A DNA stretch of 64,000 bases, from contig NZ_CP046907.1 in the NCBI RefSeq assembly GCF_014083985.1, forward strand, positions 628,501 through 692,500, in the 5' to 3' direction. Numbering within the stretch: position 1 is the stretch's first letter; every line of letters begins with the position of its first letter. The notes under the pieces were generated by a model. It ran no database searches and was not told the DNA's origin. It saw only the letters and a program-made list of their open reading frames with translations. The position numbers and the translations under genes were made by a program. Positions 25,676 through 34,035 of this stretch are shown piece by piece. The DNA comes from Streptomyces sp. SCUT-3. Its GTDB lineage: Bacteria; Actinomycetota; Actinomycetes; Streptomycetales; Streptomycetaceae.

Positions 25676-26635
25676 TTACGGCGCGGCGGCACCGGGGTGT
25701 CCGGCGGCGAAGGCCCGGCGCAGTCCGCGGCCGACCGCGTCGTAGACGCCGCGGACGTGGTCGACGGCGCCGAGCATCCAGAAGAAACCGTGGGCCATGG
25801 TGGGGTTCTCCAGGTACTCGACCGGCACGCCCGCCCTCGTCAGCGCGTCGGCGTAGGCGCGGCCCTGGTCGCGCAGGGGGTCGTGGCCGGCGGTGACCAC
25901 GGTGGCCGCGGGGAGGCCTGTCAGGTCGCCGCGGATCGGTGAGGCACAGGGCTCCTCGGCCCTGGCCGGGTCGGGCAGGTACTGCGCGAAGAGCCATTCG
26001 ACGTCCTTGCGGGGCAGCAGGGCCCCGGCGGCGTCCTCCCCCATGGAGGGGTAGTCGTCCGCGTCGTCCGAGAAGTCCACGGCCGGGTACACCAGCGTCT
26101 GGTGGACGAGGTCCGGGCCGCCGCGGTCCCTGGCCGTCAGGGCCACCACCGCGGCCAGGTTTCCGCCGGAGCTGTCGCCGGACACGGCGATCCGGGAGGG
26201 GTCGAGGCCGAGCGCGGCGGCGTTGTCCGCCACCCACACGGTGGCCGCCCAGGCGTCCTCGGGCGCGGCCGGGTACGGGTGTTCGGGCGCCTTGCGGTAG
26301 TCCACCGAGACGACCGCGGCGCCCGCCGCGTTGGCCAGCGCCCGGGCGGGCCGGTCGGCGACCTCCAGGTCCCCCGCCACCATGCCCCCGCCGGGGAAGT
26401 GCACGACCACCGGGAGCGGCCCGTCGCCCTCGGGCACGTGTATCCGCAGCGGGACCGGGCCCGCCGGGCCGGGCGCGGTCCGCTCGACGACCCGGGCCAC
26501 CGGCTCGGGTTCGCCCTGCAGGGCGATCATCGCCGCCGCGGCCGCCCTCGACTTCTCCACGGACGGTCCGGTGTCGCCCCCGCCCGCTTCGGCCGTCGCA
26601 TCCGTCAGGGCCCGTATCCGGGGATCGAGTTCCAC
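25676..26635 (-). CDS. alpha/beta hydrolase, hormone-sensitive-lipase family esterase
   Basis: 319 residues from GTG at 26635, which follows AGGAGGAGGAG. Oxyanion motif VVHFPGGGMVAGD (HGGG variant), then VSVDYRKAPEHPYPAAPEDAWAA, the family signature, nucleophile VSGDSSGGNLAA, acid TAGHDPLRDQG and His in TMAHGFFWM. It should hydrolyse short-chain acyl esters in the cytoplasm. Divergent from a TetR-type repressor, with a 28-bp operator lying between, so it is very probably the repressor's target. Confidence 0.92.
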   Translation of the reverse strand: MELDPRIRALTDATAEAGGGDTGPSVEKSRAAAAAMIALQGEPEPVARVVERTAPGPAGPVPLRIHVPEGDGPLPVVVHFPGGGMVAGDLEVADRPARALANAAGAAVVSVDYRKAPEHPYPAAPEDAWAATVWVADNAAALGLDPSRIAVSGDSSGGNLAAVVALTARDRGGPDLVHQTLVYPAVDFSDDADDYPSMGEDAAGALLPRKDVEWLFAQYLPDPARAEEPCASPIRGDLTGLPAATVVTAGHDPLRDQGRAYADALTRAGVPVEYLENPTMAHGFFWMLGAVDHVRGVYDAVGRGLRRAFAAGHPGAAAP

Positions 26636-26681
26636 CGCTCTCCTCCTCCTGCGTCGGGAGTCCGGGAGTCCGTGACCGGAC

Positions 26682-26709
26682 GTCAAATGGGGAGTGCTCC
26701 CCACTTGAC
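26682..26709. promoter_or_regulatory. 28-bp palindromic operator (TetR-type)
   Basis: Arms GTCAAaTGGGGAG and CTCCCCAcTTGAC around a TG centre; the inner 16 bp and outer 5 bp are fully symmetric. A second, shorter copy of the core (GGAGCGCTCC, 26733-26742) lies 30 bp on, within 25 bp of the regulator start. Such paired sites in a divergent promoter suggest control of both the esterase and the regulator itself. A -10-like TAGGGT lies seven bases before the regulator's GTG, implying a near-leaderless mRNA. Confidence 0.75.
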
Positions 26710-26766
26710 GGACCGACCCTAGCAGCAAACGGGGAGCGCTCCACGGTTGTTGCTAGGGTGCGGACC

Positions 26767-27435
26767 GTGGGAGACGACCGGACGGAAGGGGCGCCGCTGC
26801 GGCGCGACGCGCGGCGCAACCGGGAACTGCTGATCGCGGCGGCCCGCGAGGTGTACGCCGAGCAGGGCGTCGAGGCGCCGCTGGACGAGATCGCCCGCCG
26901 GGCGGGCGTCGGCAACGCCACCCTCTACCGGCGCTTCCCCACCCGCGCCTCCCTCGTGGAGGCGGTCTTCCGGGACTCCCTGGCCGAGACCCTGCGCGTG
27001 GGCGAGGAGGCCCGGCGCAGCGGCGACGCCTGGAGCGGCCTGACCGGGTACCTGGAGCACATCTTCGCGGGGCTGGCCGCCGACCGGGGCGCCAACGACC
27101 TGATGACCACGGCCGTCGAGGGCGTCCCGTCCCTGGAGGCACTCAAGGCGCACCACCACGAGACCGTCAGCCTGCTGATCGGCCGCGCCCGGGAGCAGGG
27201 CACCGTGCGCGGGGACGTCACCACCGAGGACCTGCTCTTCTCCCTGGCCGCCCTCGGCAGGGTGGTGCCGGCCTCCGTCACCGTCGCGCCCGACGCCTGG
27301 CGGCGCCACCTCGCGCTCCTCCTGGACGGGCTGCGCGCCGGGGCCGCCGGCGGGCCGCTCCCCGCGCCGCCGCTCACCCCGGCCCAGCTCGGCGGCGTCC
27401 TGCACGCCCTGGGGCCGTCCACGGCGGGGCGGTAG
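26767..27435 (+). CDS. TetR-family transcriptional regulator
   Basis: 222 residues from GTG at 26767. The DNA-binding part is classical: RRDARRNRELLIAAAREVYAEQGVEAPLDEIARRAGVGNATLYRRFPTRASLVEAVF. The ligand domain is of the SbtR/TetR_C type: DRGANDLMTTAVEGVPSLEALKAHHHETVSLLIGRAREQGTVRGDVTTEDLLFSLAALGRVVP. It should repress its own gene and the divergent esterase through the 26682 and 26733 sites. The inducer is unknown. The gene ends inside a 26-bp palindromic terminator. Confidence 0.93.
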   Translation: MGDDRTEGAPLRRDARRNRELLIAAAREVYAEQGVEAPLDEIARRAGVGNATLYRRFPTRASLVEAVFRDSLAETLRVGEEARRSGDAWSGLTGYLEHIFAGLAADRGANDLMTTAVEGVPSLEALKAHHHETVSLLIGRAREQGTVRGDVTTEDLLFSLAALGRVVPASVTVAPDAWRRHLALLLDGLRAGAAGGPLPAPPLTPAQLGGVLHALGPSTAGR

Positions 27436-27454
27436 CGGGCCGGCCCGCTACCGC
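27429..27454. terminator. 26-bp perfect palindrome over the TetR stop codon
   Basis: Half-arm GCGGTAGCGGGCC is followed by its exact complement. The TAG stop of the regulator lies inside the left arm. It can form a long hairpin and probably ends transcription of the tetR gene. Confidence 0.7.
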
Positions 27455-27469
27455 GAGCGGGCCGGTCGG

Positions 27470-27533
27470 CGCAGGCCGCGGCACAGGCCGGCACGGACCG
27501 ACGCAGGCCGCGGCGCAGGCCGGCACGGACCGG
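27470..27533. repeat. two near-identical tandem copies of a 32-bp unit
   Basis: Units 27470-27501 and 27502-27533 begin CGCAGGCCGCGGC and differ at two positions; a third partial copy (CGCAGG) follows. The array fills the short convergent spacer between the TetR and hibernation-factor genes. Likely slippage product; no coding sense. Confidence 0.7.
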
Positions 27534-27539
27534 CGCAGG

Positions 27540-28286
27540 TCAGCGGGCGCCCTCGATCAGGCCGTAGTGGCCGTCGAAGCGCCGGTACAGGACCCGGCCG
27601 CGGTCGCTGCCGGGGCGGGCGAAGAACAGGAACGGGGACTCGGTGCGCCGCAGCCGCTCGACGGCCTGCGCCTCGTCCAGTCGCGGAGCTCCGTGCGCGC
27701 TCAGCGTGAGCGGCACCCCGGACCGCTGCGGGGGCCCCGCGGCCACCGTGCGGGCCACCCGGTAGCCGGTCGGCCCGACGCGGTAGACCACCGCGTCGCG
27801 CTCGGTGTCCGGGTCGGTGAACAGGTGGACGTCGTAGTCCATCGCGTCCATCGTCATCGCCGCGACCGCCGGGGAGCACCACACCAGCTGGGGGGCCTTG
27901 ACCCGGACGATCCGGGGCTCGACACCGGGGAGGACCGGCGGCACCGCGCGGACGGCCGTCCCCTCCGGGTCCGGCCAGGGCCGCGGGGACCAGCCCCTGC
28001 TCGCCTGCGCGAAGCACTTGGCGAGCCGGCCGGCCAGCCGGTCCAGCAGAGCGTTCAGATGCGGCGCGGCGACCTGCACCCGTATCCGGCGTCCGGAGAT
28101 CTCCGCGTTGACCTGGGCCACCAGGGGCGCGGGGCCCGCGGCCGGGGTCAGCCTGATCCGCACTGCCGCCACCGAGGCCTGCGCACCCGCGGCCAGTCGG
28201 GCGATGCACTCGCCCAGCCAAGTCCCCACCGTCGCGGTGAGACCCTCCCTGACCGGTGTCCCGACCGCTTCGGCCCGCTCGCTCAT
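27540..28286 (-). CDS. ribosome hibernation-type protein (S30EA C-terminal domains)
   Basis: 248 residues. N-terminal part resembles an HPF/RaiA domain: VREGLTATVGTWLGECIARL, PLVAQVNAEISGRRIRVQVAAPHLNALLDRLAGRLAKCF. Two consecutive S30EA C-terminal-type units follow: PRIVRVKAPQLVW...MDYDVHLFTDPDTERDAVVYRVGPTGYRVAR and a second ending SPFLFFARPGSDRGRVLYRRFDGHYGLIEG. The family helps ribosomes dimerise or stall in stationary phase or low oxygen. This double C-domain, divergent-N form is typical of actinobacterial dormancy-induced proteins. A 20-bp DevR-like palindrome lies 108 bp upstream. Confidence 0.85.
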   Translation of the reverse strand: MSERAEAVGTPVREGLTATVGTWLGECIARLAAGAQASVAAVRIRLTPAAGPAPLVAQVNAEISGRRIRVQVAAPHLNALLDRLAGRLAKCFAQASRGWSPRPWPDPEGTAVRAVPPVLPGVEPRIVRVKAPQLVWCSPAVAAMTMDAMDYDVHLFTDPDTERDAVVYRVGPTGYRVARTVAAGPPQRSGVPLTLSAHGAPRLDEAQAVERLRRTESPFLFFARPGSDRGRVLYRRFDGHYGLIEGAR

Positions 28287-28393
28287 TGCGAACCCTTTCC
28301 CTGTTGACCAGTGCCGTCGTCCGATCGACGCGCTCGTCCGCCCATGGTCGCGGCGGTCCCCTTCCGGTTCCAGGGTCGTCCGGTCCCGACTGT

Positions 28394-28413
28394 CAAGGGC
28401 CGATCGGCCCTTG
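28394..28413. promoter_or_regulatory. 20-bp perfect palindrome CAAGGGCCGATCGGCCCTTG, DevR/OsdR-like box
   Basis: Lies in the divergent promoter between the hibernation-type gene (minus) and a small membrane-protein gene (plus). The GGGCCnnnnGGCCC core matches the general form of DevR/DosR and OsdR dormancy boxes as I know them. Hibernation-type genes are common members of that regulon, which makes the assignment plausible but unproved. Confidence 0.55.
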
Positions 28414-28463
28414 TGCGGCTCGACCCGCGGGGTCCTGGCCGTCCGCACAGTCCCCGCCGCGCA

Positions 28464-28775
28464 GTGCAACACGTCGACACGGCACCGGCCGCGAGGACCG
28501 CCCTGTGGTTCCACGCGATCAACCGCACCGGCACGGTCGAACTCCTGCTCCTGGCCGTGTTCGTGGCCACGGTCACCGCCGCCGCCGGGCGTGCCGCACA
28601 GCTGCCGGCCCTGCTGCGGGGGCTCGGCGCCGTCCTCGTCCCGCTCCTGGTCCTCGGCGGCACGGCCTTCGCTGTCGGCAGCGAACCACTGGCCGTCGTG
28701 CTCGCGGTCTCCCTCGTCGTCCTCCTGGTGCGGGTGGGCGCGGTGGCCCGGCGGATCGGACGCCACCGGTCCTGA
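28464..28775 (+). CDS. small membrane protein, unknown function
   Basis: About 103 residues from a GTG at 28464 (VQHVDTAPAARTALWFHAINRTG); earlier in-frame starts at 28311 and 28344 would add an unsupported basic tail and cover the palindrome. Two hydrophobic spans are clear: TVELLLLAVFVATVTAAAG and LGAVLVPLLVLGGTAFAVG, then LAVVLAVSLVVLLVRVGAVARRIG. No recognised domain. Probably co-regulated with the divergent hibernation-type gene. Start uncertain. Confidence 0.55.
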   Translation: MQHVDTAPAARTALWFHAINRTGTVELLLLAVFVATVTAAAGRAAQLPALLRGLGAVLVPLLVLGGTAFAVGSEPLAVVLAVSLVVLLVRVGAVARRIGRHRS

Positions 28776-28823
28776 AACCCCGCCACCTCCGGGGCCCGCC
28801 CCGCCGCGCCCGGGAACCTGAAG

Positions 28824-28855
28824 CCCCGATGTCCCGAGGCCCCGATGTCCCGAGG
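28824..28855. repeat. two perfect tandem copies of CCCCGATGTCCCGAGG
   Basis: Copies at 28824-28839 and 28840-28855, directly before the terminator hairpin at 28858. Noncoding; probably slippage. Confidence 0.75.
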
Positions 28856-28857
28856 CC

Positions 28858-28905
28858 CCGGGGCGACGGGCCGTCCGCGCGTCGGCGGACGGCCCGTCGC
28901 CCCGG
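28858..28905. terminator. bidirectional terminator, 21-bp perfect stem
   Basis: Arms CCGGGGCGACGGGCCGTCCGC (21 bp with its complement) flank a 6-nt loop GCGTCG. It lies between the small membrane-protein gene (plus) and the M23 peptidase gene (minus), 12 bp before the latter's stop, and can serve both. Confidence 0.85.
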
Positions 28906-28916
28906 CACCGGGAGGC

Positions 28917-30215
28917 TCAGCAGTAGCCGTTGATCGCGCCGTTCACGCCGGTCCACAGGTAGGCGTCGCTGATCCACGTGCCGTCGGACAGCTTGTTCCA
29001 CAGGCTCGTGGCGCCCCAGCGGCCGGTGTGGCTGGTGCCGTTGCTCGAGCAGGAGACGGTGACGGTGGCCCCGTCGGAGACCGAGCCGACCACCGCGTAC
29101 CCGGTGCCGGGGCCGGAGCGCTTGTTCACCGTCGACGTGTCGTTGGCATCGACGATCCCCTGCGTGAAGCCGAGGGCACCGTAGTTGTACACCCCACTAC
29201 CCGCGTAGACCCGCCGACTGCCGTGCATGGCCGATCCCTGGTAGGCGGAGCCGCCGTTCTTGACGACCCACTTGCCCAGGTTGTGCTCGTCCATCCCGAC
29301 GTAGGCGCCGTTCTGGCGCAGGCCGAGGTGGACGTGGCGGCCGGTCGCCGAGCCGCCGCAGGTGACGTCGGTGCCGGTGTACCCGAGGAAGGTGCCGCCG
29401 CTCACCGCGGCGCCGTTGACGTTGACGCTGTTCCACAGGTGGTAGTAGTCCGTGGCGTAGCCGCGGTCGTGGACGACCCGGACCCAGCCGGTGCACATCG
29501 TGTACGCCGTTCCGGCGCGGGTGGCGCGCACCGCCTGGTCGCCCCCGGCGAAGTCGACGGAGCTCCACGGGGCCGCGCTGCCGCCCCAGCCGTGCGGGCC
29601 GCCGGTCATGGTCCAGGTCTGCCCGGTGGAGAACGGGAGCGCCATGCCCGTGCGGTAGTCGCCGGCGGCCGCCGTGCCGACCTCCCCGGCGCCGTCCCCG
29701 TCGGGTGCGTCCGCCGCCGGTGCCGCCGCCCCGCCGGGCTTGCGCCTGCCGTCCTGGGCGGCGAACAGGGGCTTCTCCCGATCCTCGACCACGGGCGAGC
29801 GCCGGGAGATGCGCGCGAACGCCTCCTCGCCCTCCATCGCCACCTTCCACTGCCCGTCCCGGCGCTCGGCGACGAAGAGCCAGCCCTCGGGCATGCGTTC
29901 CGATCCCGGTTCGGTGGCCAGCACGGCCGTGCCGAAGGCCCAGTCGCCGGAGCGGCGGGTGACGTCGACCTTCGCCCGGTCACCGTCCGCCGCGGCGCCC
30001 AGCGTCGCACGCCCGCGTTCGCGCAGCCGTGCGGTCACGGTCTCCGACAGGCCGCCGGCCCGGTCGGCGCCGGCCAGGACGGTGTCGGCCCGGGCCGGCG
30101 CCGGGGCGGCCGCGGAGGCGCCGGCCGCCCCGGTCAGGGACAGTGCGGCGGCGAGCGCCAGCAGGGCGCTCCCGGTGCGGATCCGGCGGGCGGCGGGTCT
30201 TCTGCGGTGGAACAT
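28917..30215 (-). CDS. secreted M23 (LytM-type) metallopeptidase with SH3-like tail
   Basis: 432 residues from ATG at 30215, after AGGAGG. Signal peptide with core SALLALAAALSLTGAAGASA. A propeptide-like region (about 45-190) precedes the catalytic domain: GGPHGWGGSAAPWSSVDFAGGD carries the first zinc His and Asp, and GRHVHLGLRQNG the HxH pair. A C-terminal SH3-like module follows (VNKRSGPGTGYAVVGSVSDGATVTVSC ... YLWTGVNGAINGYC). Expected to cleave peptide bonds of peptidoglycan or other proteins outside the cell. The fold resembles beta-lytic/L5-type peptidases with a cell-wall-binding tail. Confidence 0.92.
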   Translation of the reverse strand: MFHRRRPAARRIRTGSALLALAAALSLTGAAGASAAAPAPARADTVLAGADRAGGLSETVTARLRERGRATLGAAADGDRAKVDVTRRSGDWAFGTAVLATEPGSERMPEGWLFVAERRDGQWKVAMEGEEAFARISRRSPVVEDREKPLFAAQDGRRKPGGAAAPAADAPDGDGAGEVGTAAAGDYRTGMALPFSTGQTWTMTGGPHGWGGSAAPWSSVDFAGGDQAVRATRAGTAYTMCTGWVRVVHDRGYATDYYHLWNSVNVNGAAVSGGTFLGYTGTDVTCGGSATGRHVHLGLRQNGAYVGMDEHNLGKWVVKNGGSAYQGSAMHGSRRVYAGSGVYNYGALGFTQGIVDANDTSTVNKRSGPGTGYAVVGSVSDGATVTVSCSSNGTSHTGRWGATSLWNKLSDGTWISDAYLWTGVNGAINGYC

Positions 30216-30355
30216 CGGGGTCCTCCTGGGCGTCCGGGCACGGCGGCGTTGCAACGAGCCGTCAAATTGACTGAACGCCGTCAAGAATGGAGGTGTTCGG
30301 CGGCGTTGTCAGCACCGCCTCGCCACCTCCGCCCCGGCACCGGGGGACGGGCCCG

Positions 30356-30814
30356 TCACCGCTGCTCGCGGAAGCCGCCGCCTCGACGCGGAGGACGGGG
30401 GGAGATACCGACCAGACCGGACGGCAGGCCGTCCCCCGCCACCGCACGGGAGCCGCCGCCCCGGGAGTCCTCCTTCTTCTCCCCGGACTCCTCCTGCTCG
30501 GCCTCCTCCTGCTCGCGGAAGAACTTCTCGGCCTGCTCGCGCCGCCGCTCGCGCTCCTCGGGGCTCAGCCCGTCGTCGACCCGCTTCAGCTCCGCCAGCC
30601 TGCTGCCCAGCGCGCCCAGGTAGCGGTCGGAGCGGATCGCGTCGCCCATGGTCGTGCGGCCGGAGAGCACCTCGCGCGCCATCTCCTTGAGCGGAGCGTC
30701 CACCGACGGGTCGTCGCGCAGGGTGCGCAGCGCCCGGTGGAGCCGGCGCGCCTGTTGCCTGTCGACGGCGTCGGCCATCAGGTCCTCTTCGCCGATCTCT
30801 CGTTCCTTGCTCAT
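30356..30814 (-). CDS. conserved hypothetical protein, 152 residues
   Basis: Soluble, highly charged. N-terminal helical part [66 protein letters not shown], then an acidic coiled-coil-like stretch ([26 protein letters not shown]) and a Gly/Arg tail. Similar proteins occur throughout Streptomyces with no known function. Divergent from tex across 204 bp. Confidence 0.75.
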   Translation of the reverse strand: MSKEREIGEEDLMADAVDRQQARRLHRALRTLRDDPSVDAPLKEMAREVLSGRTTMGDAIRSDRYLGALGSRLAELKRVDDGLSPEERERRREQAEKFFREQEEAEQEESGEKKEDSRGGGSRAVAGDGLPSGLVGISPRPPRRGGGFREQR

Positions 30815-31018
30815 CGCTGCCCCCCGGGTACGGGAATGAGTACGGACCGCAGGCCTCCCGGCACCGCGCCGGGCCGTCCTGCGCCCCAATCGTCCCTCCC
30901 CCGGGCCGCGCCCGTACACACGGACCGTCCGGGGCCGCAGGGCACGGCGGCGCGACAACGGGCCGTCCGCGACGGCAGAATGCTGGCCGATGCTCGACGA
31001 AAGAGGCGATTCAGGATC

Positions 31019-33421
31019 GTGACGACGGCTATTCATACGAGGATCGCCGAGGAACTCGGCGTGCGGGAGGGGCAGGTCGTCGCGGCCGTGGACCTCCTGG
31101 ACAGCGGCGCGACCGTGCCGTTCATCGCCCGCTACCGCAAGGAGGCGACCGGCACCCTCGACGACGCGCAGCTGCGCACGCTCGAGGAGCGGCTGCGCTA
31201 CCTGCGCGAGCTGGAGGAGCGGCGGACGGCCGTCCTGGAGTCGGTGCGCTCCCAGGGCAAGTTGGACGAGGCGCTGGAGCGGCGGATCATGGCCGCCGAC
31301 TCCAAGGCCCGGCTGGAGGACATCTACCTCCCGTTCAAGCCCAAGCGGCGCACCAAGGCGCAGATCGCCAGGGAGGCGGGGCTGGAGCCGCTGGCCGACC
31401 TGCTGCTGTCCGACCCCTCCCGCGACCCGCAGGCCGAGGCCGGCGCCTTCGTCGACGCGGAGCGCGGCGTGGCGGACGCGGCGGCGGCGCTGGAGGGCGC
31501 ACGGTCGATCCTGGTGGAGCGGTTCGGCGAGGACCCCGACCTCAGCGGCGAGCTGCGCGAACGCATGTGGGAGCGCGGCCGGCTGGTGGCGCGGGTGCGC
31601 GAGGGCAAGGAGGAGGCCGGCGCGAAGTTCGCCGACTACTTCGACTTCTCCGAGCCGTTCACCAAGCTGCCCTCGCACCGCGTCCTGGCCATGCTGCGCG
31701 GCGAGAAGGAGGAGGTGCTCGACCTCGTCCTGGAACCGGAGGAGCCCTCCGAGGCGGAGGGGAGCGGCCCGAGCGGCTACGAGCGGCGGATCGCGCAGCG
31801 CTTCGGCATCGCCGACCGGGGCCGGGCCGCCGACCGCTGGCTGCTCGACACGGTCCGCTGGGCCTGGCGCACCCGTTTCCTGGTGCGCCTGGGCATCGAC
31901 CTGCGGACGCGCCTGAGGCAGGAGGCGGAGGACGAGGCGGTGCGGGTGTTCGCCGCCAACCTGCGCGACCTGCTGCTGGCCGCCCCGGCCGGCAGCCGGG
32001 CGACGATGGGCCTGGACCCGGGCCTGCGCACCGGCGTGAAGGTGGCGGTGGTCGACGCCACCGGCAAGGTCGTGGCGACCGAGACGATCTACCCGCACGA
32101 GCCCCGGCGCAGGTGGGACGAGTCCCTGGCCGTCCTGGAGCGGCTGGCCGCCGAGCACAAGGTGGAGCTGGTCGCGATCGGCAACGGCACGGCCTCCCGG
32201 GAGACCGACCGGCTCGCCGCCGACCTGCTGGGCCGCCGCCCGGACCTGGGCCTGACCAAGGTGGTGGTCTCCGAGGCGGGCGCCTCGGTGTACTCCGCGT
32301 CGGCGTTCGCCTCGCAGGAGCTTCCGGAGCTGGACGTGTCGCTGCGCGGCGCGGTGTCCATCGCGCGACGGCTGCAGGACCCGCTGGCCGAGCTGGTGAA
32401 GATCGACCCGAAGTCGATCGGGGTGGGCCAGTACCAGCACGACCTGTCGGAGCTGAAGCTGTCCCGTTCCCTGGACGCGGTGGTCGAGGACTGCGTCAAC
32501 GGCGTGGGCGTGGACGTCAACACCGCATCGGCCCCGCTGCTGACCCGGGTCTCCGGCATCGGCGGGACGCTGGCGGAGAAGATCGTGGCGCACCGCGACG
32601 CCAACGGCCCGTTCCGCAGCCGCAGGGCGCTCAAGGAGGTGCCGCGGCTGGGCCCGAAGGCGTTCGAGCAGTGCGCGGGCTTCCTGCGCGTCCCCGGTGG
32701 GGACGACCCGCTGGACGCCTCCAGCGTGCACCCGGAGGCCTACCCGGTGGTGCGCAGGATCGCGCAGGCCACCGGCGGGGACGTGAAGTCCCTGGTCGGC
32801 AACACCGCCGTGCTGCGCTCGCTGCGCCCGCAGGACTTCACCGACGAGGCGTTCGGCCTGCCGACGGTCACCGACATCCTGGCCGAGCTGGAGAAGCCGG
32901 GGCGCGACCCGCGCCCGGCGTTCCGCACCGCGGCCTTCAAGGAGGGCGTGGAGAAGCTGTCCGACCTCGAGCCCGGGATGGTGCTGGAGGGCGTGGTGAC
33001 CAACGTGGCCGCGTTCGGCGCGTTCGTCGACATCGGCGTCCACCAGGACGGCCTGGTGCACGTCTCGGCGATGTCGAAGACCTTCGTCAGCGACCCGCGG
33101 GACGTGGTCAAGCCCGGTGACATCGTGCGGGTGAAGGTGCGCGAGGTCGACATCCCGCGCAAGCGGATCTCGCTGACCCTGCGGCTGGACGACGAGGCGT
33201 CCGGCGGGCAGGGGCAGCAGTCCGGCCGGGGCCGCTCCGGCGACGGGCGCGGCGAACGGGACCGCCCGCGCGGCGGGGCGGGTTCCGGACGGCGGGGCGG
33301 CCCGCCGCGGCAGAACCGCGGGAGCGGATCGGGTTCCGGCGGTTCTGCCGCGGCGGCCGGGGGCGCCATGGCCGACGCGCTGCGCCGCGCCGGCCTGGTG
33401 CGCGACGACCGCAGGAGGTGA
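31019..33421 (+). CDS. tex: Tex family transcription accessory / RNA-binding protein
   Basis: 800 residues from GTG at 31019 (TTCAGGATCGTG). Domain order is that of Tex: N-terminal helical domain [44 protein letters not shown], the YqgF/RuvX-like fold [22 protein letters not shown] near residue 330, helix-hairpin-helix [33 protein letters not shown] near 500, and an S1 domain [34 protein letters not shown] near 650. The last 70 residues are Gly/Arg/Ser-rich, an actinobacterial extension that may bind RNA. Tex acts on transcription elongation and RNA. Upstream neighbour is divergent. The IS element begins about 90 bp after its stop. Confidence 0.96.
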   Translation: MTTAIHTRIAEELGVREGQVVAAVDLLDSGATVPFIARYRKEATGTLDDAQLRTLEERLRYLRELEERRTAVLESVRSQGKLDEALERRIMAADSKARLEDIYLPFKPKRRTKAQIAREAGLEPLADLLLSDPSRDPQAEAGAFVDAERGVADAAAALEGARSILVERFGEDPDLSGELRERMWERGRLVARVREGKEEAGAKFADYFDFSEPFTKLPSHRVLAMLRGEKEEVLDLVLEPEEPSEAEGSGPSGYERRIAQRFGIADRGRAADRWLLDTVRWAWRTRFLVRLGIDLRTRLRQEAEDEAVRVFAANLRDLLLAAPAGSRATMGLDPGLRTGVKVAVVDATGKVVATETIYPHEPRRRWDESLAVLERLAAEHKVELVAIGNGTASRETDRLAADLLGRRPDLGLTKVVVSEAGASVYSASAFASQELPELDVSLRGAVSIARRLQDPLAELVKIDPKSIGVGQYQHDLSELKLSRSLDAVVEDCVNGVGVDVNTASAPLLTRVSGIGGTLAEKIVAHRDANGPFRSRRALKEVPRLGPKAFEQCAGFLRVPGGDDPLDASSVHPEAYPVVRRIAQATGGDVKSLVGNTAVLRSLRPQDFTDEAFGLPTVTDILAELEKPGRDPRPAFRTAAFKEGVEKLSDLEPGMVLEGVVTNVAAFGAFVDIGVHQDGLVHVSAMSKTFVSDPRDVVKPGDIVRVKVREVDIPRKRISLTLRLDDEASGGQGQQSGRGRSGDGRGERDRPRGGAGSGRRGGPPRQNRGSGSGSGGSAAAAGGAMADALRRAGLVRDDRRR

Positions 33422-33594
33422 CCGCGCGGGCGGGGCGGGCGGGCCGGGTGCCGCCCGCCCCGCCCGCCCCGCCTGCCCTGCCTCCGGTCTACCTCTGGTC
33501 TTGGTCAGTGCTCCGCCCTTCAGGGCGGGGGTGAAGGTCATCCTTGGGGCGGAGGCGCGAAGCGCCGGAGTTCGCTGCGTTTCCGCCGTGACGG

Positions 33595-34023
33595 TCAGAC
33601 GGGCCGCTTCTGGTTCTCGATGTACTGCTTGACCACGGTCAGCGGTGCGCCGCCGCAGCTTCCGGCGAAGTAGGAGCCGGACCAGAAATGTCCGCCCCAC
33701 AGGTACCGGCGCACGTGCGCGTCGTACTCCTTGCGCAGTAGCCGGGCCGAGACGCCCTTGAGGGAGTTGACCAGCTTGGAGAGCTGAACCTTTGGCGGGT
33801 AGTGCACCAGGAGGTGCACGTGGTCATCCTCGCCGTTGAACTGCTTCAGTTCGGCTTCGAAGTCCGCGCACACCCCGCGCATGACCTCCTCGCACCGCTT
33901 CAGCATCTCGTCGGTCATGGCCTTGCGTCGGTACTTCGTGACGAAAACCAAGTGAACGTGCAGGTTGTAGACGACGTGACGTCCCGTGCGCACATCAGGA
34001 TCAGGGTTCCAGCGTGGTGACAT
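33595..34023 (-). CDS. tnpA: IS200/IS605 family transposase TnpA
   Basis: 142 residues, normal for the family. HUH motif DDHVHLLVHYPP with H68 and H70, catalytic Tyr134 in TVVKQYIENQ, plus NLHVHLVFVTKYRRK near the start and VRRYLWGGHFWSGSYFAGS before the Tyr. It nicks and rejoins single-stranded DNA at the hairpin ends. Intact, with no frameshift. Its ATG is only 12 bp from the tnpB ATG on the opposite strand, so promoter sites overlap. Confidence 0.96.
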   Translation of the reverse strand: MSPRWNPDPDVRTGRHVVYNLHVHLVFVTKYRRKAMTDEMLKRCEEVMRGVCADFEAELKQFNGEDDHVHLLVHYPPKVQLSKLVNSLKGVSARLLRKEYDAHVRRYLWGGHFWSGSYFAGSCGGAPLTVVKQYIENQKRPV

Positions 34024-34035
34024 AAACCAAAGGGT

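Noticed and set aside
30356-33700. 1114-codon minus-strand frame across tex
   Set aside because: Only the last 152 codons, from ATG 30814, have independent coding support. The rest is antisense to Tex, which has a complete domain set.
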